From Desulfobacterales bacterium (GTDB taxonomy: Bacteria; Desulfobacterota; Desulfobacteria; Desulfobacterales; Desulfobacteraceae), in the NCBI GenBank assembly GCA_022361535.1, contig JAKSAU010000839.1, forward strand, positions 1-12,690: a DNA stretch of 12,690 bases. Reading direction: 5' to 3'. The position numbers and the translations under genes were made by a program. The notes beneath the pieces were generated by a model, which saw only the letters and a program-made list of their open reading frames with translations, had not been told where the DNA came from and did no database searches. Below, piece by piece: positions 1 through 5,028 of the stretch. Each line of letters opens with the position of its first letter. Positions within the stretch are counted from its first letter, which is position 1.

Positions 1-64
1 GTCCACCTTCGCCTTGTTTTAGAATACGAATGATTTGGTGTTCTGAAAATCGAGATCTCTTCAT
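1..64 (-). CDS. IS3-family transposase OrfA, N-terminal fragment (cut by window edge)
   Basis: Only 21 codons are visible, reading MKRSRFSEHQIIRILKQGEG then G. This is the characteristic opening of IS3/IS911-type OrfA proteins, whose first domain is a helix-turn-helix (HTH_Tnp_1, PF01527) that binds the element's ends. In the family OrfA is about 90-100 residues and is followed by the DDE integrase OrfB, usually made as an OrfAB fusion by -1 frameshifting; none of that part is in the window. The start is an ATG at 64-62 preceded by AAGGAG about 8 bases upstream. Whether the copy is intact cannot be judged. The identity rests on the short N-terminal match, which is distinctive. Confidence 0.75.
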   Translation of the reverse strand, partial: MKRSRFSEHQIIRILKQGEGG

Positions 65-141
65 CTTGGTATTCTCCTTTTTTGAATACTTATGCCAGAA
101 ATCTCTATTTTTCAATGGCACTATTTTGTGGGGAGGCTACA
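1..141 (-). mobile_element. IS3-family insertion sequence, one end only (partial)
   Basis: The minus strand carries the first codons of an IS3-type OrfA, and the bases outside it resemble an IS3-family terminus. Read on the minus strand from base 141, the sequence begins TGTAGCCTCCCCACAAAAT, and IS3 elements start with TG. The outer boundary at 141 is inferred from that TG and the C-rich start only. The other end, and hence the inverted-repeat match and target duplication, lie outside the window. The rest of the element extends left of base 1. Confidence 0.6.
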
Positions 142-400
142 GGTAATTTCCTTGAACGAAATGAGTAATACCAAGGCGTTGACTAATGGTATGATCCGTC
201 ACTTTTGCTTCTGATTCCCAACCACAACATCCGGTATATGGCCATGTTCTGAACTTATGGCCCTAAAATCAAGATTATGCACTGTTAATTTTTGTTTCAA
301 AGATAGAAAATAGTCAGAATCTACATTTTTAGTGTGAACTTTCTGGCACAGTTTGTCAGATGCGATCCAGATTTCTCCAAAAGAAAAAGCTTTTAAGCTT
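142..400. other. Region between IS end and CBS gene; no convincing gene
   Basis: The stretch is AT-rich and contains only one doubtful short minus-strand frame (199-411, listed separately). I see no RNA gene, clear promoter or strong hairpin. It may be the decayed flank of the IS insertion. Confidence 0.4.
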
Positions 401-411
401 TTAAAGCTCAC
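199..411 (-). CDS. Doubtful 70-aa hypothetical protein
   Basis: An open minus-strand frame of 70 codons begins with GTG at 411-409, inside the last codons of the CBS-domain gene, so the two would overlap by 11 bases. The translation has an ordinary soluble composition (for example SSEHGHIPDVVVGN near the C terminus), with no membrane segment, signal peptide or motif I recognise. No Shine-Dalgarno sequence is visible upstream of the GTG. It could be a translationally coupled small gene, a remnant of a longer gene broken near the IS insertion, or chance. I give no function. Confidence 0.2.
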   Translation of the reverse strand: MSFKSLKAFSFGEIWIASDKLCQKVHTKNVDSDYFLSLKQKLTVHNLDFRAISSEHGHIPDVVVGNQKQK

Positions 412-940
412 AGGTCAGCATCCGTTTTCGAATTACTTCAAACAAGTCGCCGAAACGAAGAAATCCTGTTACCTGCTCCCTATTTTGTACTATCAAAGGC
501 TGATGTGCCCCCATAACATATTTATGCAATGCTTTTTCAAGCGAATCATCTTCTTGAATGAACTCATTGTTGTCAGGCGTATGCATGACCTCAGATACCA
601 TTATGCCTCTACCCCTTTCACATACAGTTTGAATAGGCTCCTGCCACAACTTTATATTCTTGGCTGAACTTCGAACAGATTCTTTAGTCAAAGTACCGTC
701 CCGATAGCTTTTGAACAATTTATTGTAGTTGGGTTCAAGGGCTGTGAAAATCTCAATCATAGTGATTTTACCTTTGACGGAGCCGTTTTCATCAACCACA
801 ATAGCATCTCTGTGTGCGTGGGAGGAACTGGTTCTGTATTCTTCCAAGATTTGGAATACATCAAGCAGGGTGTGACTCTCTTTTAGCGTAACGTAATTAG
901 AGATCGAAATCATCACATCTTTTACCAGGATATTTTTCAT
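401..940 (-). CDS. Two-CBS-domain protein
   Basis: The predicted product is a soluble protein of about 179 residues made almost entirely of a tandem CBS (Bateman) pair. The first module opens with KNILVKDVM and includes DAIVVDENGSVKGKITMIEI. The second contains MVSEVMHTPDNNEFIQEDDS and PLIVQNREQVTGFLRFGDL. Such pairs bind adenine nucleotides or S-adenosylmethionine and act as regulatory or energy-sensing units; no catalytic or membrane domain is attached here, so the partner is unknown. I chose the ATG at 940-938 because AGAGG lies six bases upstream; an in-frame GTG at 955 would add five residues but would place that ribosome site inside the gene. It lies 73 bases downstream of the ABM-fold gene on the same strand and may be cotranscribed. 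The domain call is firm and the role open. Confidence 0.8.
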   Translation of the reverse strand: MKNILVKDVMISISNYVTLKESHTLLDVFQILEEYRTSSSHAHRDAIVVDENGSVKGKITMIEIFTALEPNYNKLFKSYRDGTLTKESVRSSAKNIKLWQEPIQTVCERGRGIMVSEVMHTPDNNEFIQEDDSLEKALHKYVMGAHQPLIVQNREQVTGFLRFGDLFEVIRKRMLTCEL

Positions 941-1013
941 ACTGTGCCTCTTCACTTACGATTCAACGGTAACAGGTAAGGATAAAAGCATTACATTTTA
1001 CAGGACTTATTTT

Positions 1014-1322
1014 TTATTCATCAGCAGCTTTATATCGTCCAAACACATAAGGCTCATAAACTGTTGGGTTATCCTGCAGTTTGCTTAGCTTCTTATCTAT
1101 TTCATTTCGTTTTGAGTTATTTTTCCAGTTTTCCCAGTCTTCAATGGATTTCCATTTGCTTATTACAAGCACCATGTTTTTCTTATCAGCATTAATCAGG
1201 GTCTCACCTGAAATATAGCCGTCTTGAAGTATGGCGTTTGAACGTAATTCTTTCATGAACGAGAAAAATTCTCCTTCATTCCCTTCACTAATTTCTCTTT
1301 TGATTATGATTTTTGCGACCAT
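1014..1322 (-). CDS. ABM-fold (antibiotic biosynthesis monooxygenase-like) small protein
   Basis: The 102-residue product looks like a single ABM domain (PF03992, dimeric alpha-beta barrel). It opens with the beta-strand VAKIIIKREI, followed by the helix segment EGEFFSFMKELRSNAI. Then come the GYISGETLI segment, MVLVISKWKSIEDWENW (the usual strand followed by a tryptophan-rich helix) and VYEPYVFGRY at the end. Members include quinol monooxygenases, haem-degrading enzymes and many uncharacterised stress proteins; the sequence does not let me choose among these. The ATG at 1322-1320 has a strong Shine-Dalgarno GGGGGAG four bases upstream. It could share a transcript with the CBS-domain gene downstream. 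Its neighbours give no pathway, and antibiotic biosynthesis is only the family name. Confidence 0.7.
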   Translation of the reverse strand: MVAKIIIKREISEGNEGEFFSFMKELRSNAILQDGYISGETLINADKKNMVLVISKWKSIEDWENWKNNSKRNEIDKKLSKLQDNPTVYEPYVFGRYKAADE

Positions 1323-1672
1323 TACTCCCCCCTTTCATAGATTTTTATTCTTGCCTAAAATTGGCGCCTTGTCTCGCCAACTATAACAATGAAATCTTAT
1401 CAAAAAAGGATTTTTCCGCTGGAAGTTGTGTAAAGATAGCAGCTGACTTTTTCTCGGAGAACTTCTTTAAGAATAGGGTCCAACAAATATAGATAAAGGA
1501 TACCACATGGTATTATTTAATACAATAAAGCTAAGTACTCCATAACTATAGGTGATCACATTTTTTACAACGGCATTTTACGCAGTCCGGGTTTAAAGTC
1601 ACCTCACCTCAAGAGCACACACCCATCTTTTCTCTAACTTTAAATAGCAATTTGCCTGGTTTTTATATAGCT
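1323..1672. other. 350-base intergenic region upstream of the ABM gene
   Basis: No gene is supported here. Two small inverted repeats are visible: TTGGCG/CGCCAA with an 8-base spacer at 1361-1380, about 40 bases upstream of the ABM gene start, and ATACCA/TGGTAT with a 2-base spacer at 1500-1513. The first is placed well for an operator of the ABM gene, but six-base arms can arise by chance. I see no T-tract terminator after the uridine kinase-like gene. Confidence 0.4.
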
Positions 1673-2227
1673 CTACATACTGCTTATATTTTCAAACTCA
1701 ATGGGTTCCGGCTTCTTTGAAAACTCAATGCTCTGCTTTCTTTTTACCAAATCAACCTCACGCCTTATCTGCCCTAATTGATTGTCATCCGTATAAATAA
1801 ACAATGAAAATGATATATGGCTCCGGAGTTTTTCATACATTGAATGAAGGCCATCCAAGATCAGGACGTTACGTGGATTTAAAAAGACAGTTTCTTTTAT
1901 ATTTTCCCCTTTTGAGTGATCATAAGGAAAATATGCGATACTTTTTTGTTCTTTAAATTCAATAATGAGATTTTCAATCGTGTTAAAATCATATACCTGT
2001 GGTTGATATCCGCTTATATCCAACTTGATCCGTTCTGCCCTTGGCAATAAAAAAGAATCAAGAGACAAATAACAGGCACTCACATCCTGGCTGTTAAGGG
2101 TGGTTACAATTTTTTCAGAAAGAAAAGACTTGCCAAGATCTGCTGCACCACATACGGCAACCACGATAGACGATTTTTTACCAGCCAGCGTTTGAATTTC
2201 TTTTGTAATGGTATCAGTAATCGACAT
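1673..2227 (-). CDS. Uridine kinase-like P-loop phosphotransferase
   Basis: This 184-residue soluble protein has the layout of the uridine kinase/phosphoribulokinase family. The Walker A motif is GAADLGKS (residues 27-34). It is followed by YLSLDSFLLPRAER, where the aspartate (D57) sits where the family has its substrate-side DDFY-type motif. Next come YFPYDHSKGE (cf. the Y-D-x-S motif of uridine kinases) and a Walker B-like VLILDGLHSM (121-130). Near the end, RREVDLVKRKQS resembles the lid arginines. Family members phosphorylate uridine/cytidine, ribulose 5-phosphate, pantothenate or related sugars; the substrate here is not evident. It is slightly shorter than a typical ~210-residue uridine kinase. 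The start ATG at 2227-2225 has only a weak GGAAA upstream. It is divergent from the solute-binding protein gene. Confidence 0.65.
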   Translation of the reverse strand: MSITDTITKEIQTLAGKKSSIVVAVCGAADLGKSFLSEKIVTTLNSQDVSACYLSLDSFLLPRAERIKLDISGYQPQVYDFNTIENLIIEFKEQKSIAYFPYDHSKGENIKETVFLNPRNVLILDGLHSMYEKLRSHISFSLFIYTDDNQLGQIRREVDLVKRKQSIEFSKKPEPIEFENISSM

Positions 2228-2375
2228 TTTGGTTTCCAGGAACTGAATTCTATAAATAAAGAGTTGATTTAATATATCTTCTCTGCCCGACAGTTGGATT
2301 ACCGGCTTTACATGCGTGTACAGAATTGCTAATTGAAATTATGATTTCCATTCTTGAGTCTAAAAGTTGAGACGT

Positions 2376-3131
2376 ATGCAACTGATACGGTGCCATATCC
2401 TGATTCTGTTATTATTTTGGATTATTTGCTTTCCGGCCTTTGCCGGGCAACTTTCCCAAACCTTTGTGGCGTCAGTGGCACAAGAATATAAAAACGGAGT
2501 GGATCAAAAAATTTTAACCGCTGTTGCCCAGGAATTGGGGCTCCCTGTCACATTCGTATACGCACCATTTAAAAGACGGCTTTTAATGAAAAAATCCGGA
2601 GATGTTGACATAAGCTGCGGCCTGCTGAGGCGCTCTGAGCGAGAATCTTATATTCATTATATTATGCCCCCCTATAAAAGCCGTTCAGATACAATCTTTT
2701 TTGTGCCTTCGGGAACCTCATACACGATTTCAACTTATGAGGATTTATACGGGCTTAAAATAGGGACCACGCGTGGCACAAAGTATTTTCATAAATTTGA
2801 CAATGATGCAGCATTGAGAAAAGAAATCAGCCATCTGGCAACGGCAAACTTAAAAAAGATGCTCCTTGGAAGATTGGACACGGTAATTATTAACGAGGCG
2901 GCAGGTATTGATCTCATCCATAAGATGGGCATCCAAAACAAGGTTGATATTGCTTCCTACCGTTTCAGCCGTGCAAAACATGTCTATATCGGCATTTCTA
3001 AAAAATCATCCCTCATGAAAGACATCACTGACATCGAATCCAAGATTCAAAAGATGATTGAAGACGGAAGAATCAAACAGATTATCAAGGATTATTATAC
3101 TGGGCGTGGCCTGCCTGTTCCGGCATTTTAA
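2376..3131 (+). CDS. Periplasmic solute-binding protein, amino-acid-binding type (SBP_bac_3)
   Basis: The product is a secreted protein of about 251 residues. A classical signal peptide (basic MQLIRCH, hydrophobic ILILLLFWIICFP) ends with AFA, giving likely cleavage after residue 23. The mature part follows the SBP_bac_3 pattern: the opening strand FVASVAQEYKNGVDQKI, a GDVDISCGLLRRSERE segment (the family's motif about bad or good solutes), YTISTYEDLYGLKIGTTRGT (domain crossover) and a C-terminal IEDGRIKQIIKDYY. No permease or ATPase gene adjoins, so it may be an orphan receptor or a redox/sensor-linked binding protein rather than a transport component. I prefer the ATG at 2376; a TTG at 2367 in the same frame would add three residues, and neither has a strong ribosome site. 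The ligand is unknown. It converges with the sigma-54 activator gene. Confidence 0.8.
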   Translation: MQLIRCHILILLLFWIICFPAFAGQLSQTFVASVAQEYKNGVDQKILTAVAQELGLPVTFVYAPFKRRLLMKKSGDVDISCGLLRRSERESYIHYIMPPYKSRSDTIFFVPSGTSYTISTYEDLYGLKIGTTRGTKYFHKFDNDAALRKEISHLATANLKKMLLGRLDTVIINEAAGIDLIHKMGIQNKVDIASYRFSRAKHVYIGISKKSSLMKDITDIESKIQKMIEDGRIKQIIKDYYTGRGLPVPAF

Positions 3132-3161
3132 TTATTTTTCTTATGATTCGTCATTCCCGGG

Positions 3162-4565
3162 CTATTTTCCTTTTTTTAGCTTGCGCGATAACGTAGACTG
3201 ACTGATCCCAAGCGCTTTTGCAGCCTTGCGTTGGCTGCCGTATTGTTCAACAGCCCTGCAAAGCCTGTCATATTCAAAAGCAGCCACCTCGTCTGTAAAT
3301 GCAGGACCTTTTTCTTCAACTGTTTTGTCAATCGTATCATCTCCCGCTGATAGGGGAGGAAGATCGCCAAGATCAATGTTATCGTTCTCTGTCATGGTCA
3401 CCAGCCTTCTTACCAGATTTTCAAGCTCCCTTACATTTCCCGGAAACTGATATTGGGACAAGACCTGGCAAACTGCCTGTGAAAACGTTTTTTGGGTATG
3501 AAACTCCTGGTTGAATCTTTCTAAAAAAGAATGGGCTAAAGGAACAATATCCTGGGGCCGTTCTACCAGGGGCGGAATGGTAATGGGTACAACATTAAGC
3601 CTGAAATAAAGGTCCTGGCGAAACCGACCGTCTGCCACCATCTGTTCAAGATTCTGGTTCGTGGCCACAATGACCCGTGTATTGATTTTTAAAGGGCGGG
3701 TTCCCCCTACCCTGATCAATTCCATGGTTTCAAGAAATTTTAAAAGCTTTACCTGGATCGGCAAAGGGATCTCGCCAATCTCATCAAGAAACAAGGTGCC
3801 GTTATGGGCAGTTTCGAACAATCCTTTTTTACCTGTGGCAGATGCTCCTGTAAACGCCCCGCTTTCATGGCCGAACAACTCGGATTCGATTAAAGAGGGT
3901 GTGATGGCCGCACAGTTCAGATCAATAAACGGATAGTTCCTGCGCTTGGACAATTGGTGAATCAGCCTTGCCATCATGGATTTCCCTACCCCGGAGTCAC
4001 CGGTCAGGATCATGGGCACATCAAACTTGGCAGCCTGAATCACGGTCTGAATCACTTTGATCATGGCCGGACTTTTCACCACCATTTTCTCAAGCTCTGT
4101 CGAGGCAAGATCCACATCGGAAAAATCCATACGAAGCGCTTCTTCAGGCAGTTCATCCGGATAAAGGCTTTGAGCCAGCATATTGATATGGGAGATATCC
4201 CTGTCATTGACCAGGACAAACCTGACCTCCCCTTCATCATCAAAGATGGGCATGCCCGTGGATAGGACCTTTTTCTGGTATCTTGTGGTCTGAATCAATG
4301 AAATAACGGTTTTTTGATCAATGACCTGCAAAGAAACCGAAGGCTCGTAAAACCCTTCTTTTACAAGATCCCGGACATTGCGTCCAAGCACATCAGTTTT
4401 TTTAAACTCGAACATATCCTCGGTGGCCTTATTGACCATCACCACAACACCTTCCTTGTCAACAACAAACAAACCGTCTTTTGAATGGGTCATGATACCT
4501 TCAAAGATCAATTCAAAATCTTCCGGCTTCAAGGAGCTGGATATTCCCAGTTTTTTCTTAAACAT
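3162..4565 (-). CDS. PAS-domain sigma-54-dependent transcriptional activator
   Basis: This 467-residue enhancer-binding protein has three parts. Residues about 16-127 form a PAS sensory domain (GLFVVDKEGVVVMVNKATEDMF). Residues about 160-395 form the AAA+ domain that remodels sigma-54 RNA polymerase, with Walker A GDSGVGKS (189-196), the sigma-54 contact loop GAFTGA (236-241), Walker B GTLFLDEIGE (256-265) and FRQDLYFRLNVVPITIPPL. The C terminus ends with a TyrR/Fis-like helix-turn-helix, SQRKAAKALGISQSTLSRKL. There is no response-regulator receiver domain, so it probably responds directly to a small molecule or redox signal through PAS. The ATG at 4565 has GGAGG 11 bases upstream, a slightly long spacing. 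It is divergent from the dehydrogenase-etfBA genes, whose upstream region holds a matching -24/-12 promoter and repeated half-sites, so these are its likely targets. The effector is inferred to be a methylated amine but is not shown. Confidence 0.93.
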   Translation of the reverse strand: MFKKKLGISSSLKPEDFELIFEGIMTHSKDGLFVVDKEGVVVMVNKATEDMFEFKKTDVLGRNVRDLVKEGFYEPSVSLQVIDQKTVISLIQTTRYQKKVLSTGMPIFDDEGEVRFVLVNDRDISHINMLAQSLYPDELPEEALRMDFSDVDLASTELEKMVVKSPAMIKVIQTVIQAAKFDVPMILTGDSGVGKSMMARLIHQLSKRRNYPFIDLNCAAITPSLIESELFGHESGAFTGASATGKKGLFETAHNGTLFLDEIGEIPLPIQVKLLKFLETMELIRVGGTRPLKINTRVIVATNQNLEQMVADGRFRQDLYFRLNVVPITIPPLVERPQDIVPLAHSFLERFNQEFHTQKTFSQAVCQVLSQYQFPGNVRELENLVRRLVTMTENDNIDLGDLPPLSAGDDTIDKTVEEKGPAFTDEVAAFEYDRLCRAVEQYGSQRKAAKALGISQSTLSRKLKKGK

Positions 4566-4645
4566 ACTTTTAAACGCCTCCGGTAAATTTCACTCTAACA
4601 TACCTCTTTGGATTCCAGTGCTAAAGAATCTAACTTTGGCACATA

Positions 4646-4722
4646 GGCTCGTTAAACTAAGAAAAAGGCATCAGACGTATTTTTGCAAAAAATTCGTCAG
4701 CCGTTTCTTAGTTTAACGAGCC
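4646..4722. repeat. 77-bp near-palindrome with perfect 19-bp terminal arms (MITE/REP-like)
   Basis: The left arm 4646-4664 reads GGCTCGTTAAACTAAGAAA and the right arm 4704-4722 is its exact reverse complement. Inside, pairing continues interrupted: GGC/GCC, GACG/CGTC, and a central perfect palindrome TTTTTGCAAAAA (4680-4691). The whole would fold into one long hairpin in either strand. It lies about 80 bases upstream of the activator's start codon and more than 300 before the dehydrogenase. The long terminal arms suggest a non-autonomous mobile element or dispersed palindrome rather than a terminator, since no T-tract follows the stem on either side. Confidence 0.8.
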
Positions 4723-4774
4723 GATATCTAAGCAAATGATTACACCACTTTAGATACACTCTACCGGAATAGTA

Positions 4775-4790
4775 TGCGCAAATCATGCCA
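4775..4790 (-). promoter_or_regulatory. Weak candidate -24/-12 promoter toward the activator gene
   Basis: On the minus strand the sequence TGGCATGATTTGCGCA has GG and GC dinucleotides at the spacing required for sigma-54, but GC rather than TT precedes the -12 GC. It would transcribe the activator with a leader of about 200 bases that includes the 77-bp palindrome. The nearest half-site lies only a few bases away, which is close for an enhancer. It is speculative. Confidence 0.25.
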
Positions 4791-4793
4791 AAC

Positions 4794-4855
4794 TGATTCA
4801 AATTTGCATCATTTCCTAAAAAGTGATGCATCAATGAATAGAATCACTTGAATCA
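4794..4855. promoter_or_regulatory. Cluster of TGATKCA half-sites: probable upstream activating sequences
   Basis: The motif TGATTCA/TGATGCA recurs in both orientations. Site 1 is TGATTCAAATTTGCATCA (4794-4811), an 18-bp palindrome with a single mismatched pair. Site 2 is TGATGCATCA (4824-4833), a perfect 10-bp palindrome. Site 3 is GAATCACTTGAATCA (4841-4855), two half-sites in tandem on the minus strand. The outer TGATTCAA (4794-4801) and TTGAATCA (4848-4855) are also exact inverted copies. The cluster lies about 100-160 bases upstream of the -24 element, the usual distance for enhancer-binding proteins, so it is the likely binding region of the divergent PAS/AAA+ activator. Confidence 0.65.
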
Positions 4856-4951
4856 TCAAAACAACCCGGCGGCTCCAACATGAACACATCCAAAAATAAC
4901 CCATTGATTACAAAGAGTAAAACACCATTCACAACATCATCCTCATACTTC

Positions 4952-4967
4952 TGGCATGCCAGTTGCT
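4952..4967 (+). promoter_or_regulatory. Sigma-54 (-24/-12) promoter of the dehydrogenase-etfBA operon
   Basis: TGGCATGCCAGTTGCT matches the sigma-54 consensus TGGCAY-N5-TTGCW at every defined position, with GG at 4953-4954 and GC at 4965-4966. Transcription should start about 12 bases downstream of the GC, near 4978, leaving a leader of about 50 bases before the start codon at 5029. A divergent sigma-54 activator gene and an upstream half-site cluster support the call. Confidence 0.85.
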
Positions 4968-5028
4968 ATCCATCTATCTCAAACACAAAAATGACATAAC
5001 TATATAATTAACTAAAAAGGAGAGATCC

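Larger units (their letters stand above)
4566..5028. other. 463-base divergent control region (activator / dehydrogenase operon)
   Basis: No gene is present. In order from the activator side it holds the activator's ribosome site (GGAGG, 4577-4581), a 77-bp near-palindrome (4646-4722), a cluster of TGATKCA half-sites (4794-4855) and a -24/-12 promoter (4952-4967). The dehydrogenase ribosome site comes last (AGGAGAG ending about five bases before the start codon). The length and order match a sigma-54 control region with remote enhancer sites. Confidence 0.75.

Noticed and set aside
353..667. 104-codon plus-strand frame opposite the CBS-domain gene
   Set aside because: The minus-strand frame has two recognisable CBS modules, while this one has no family features.
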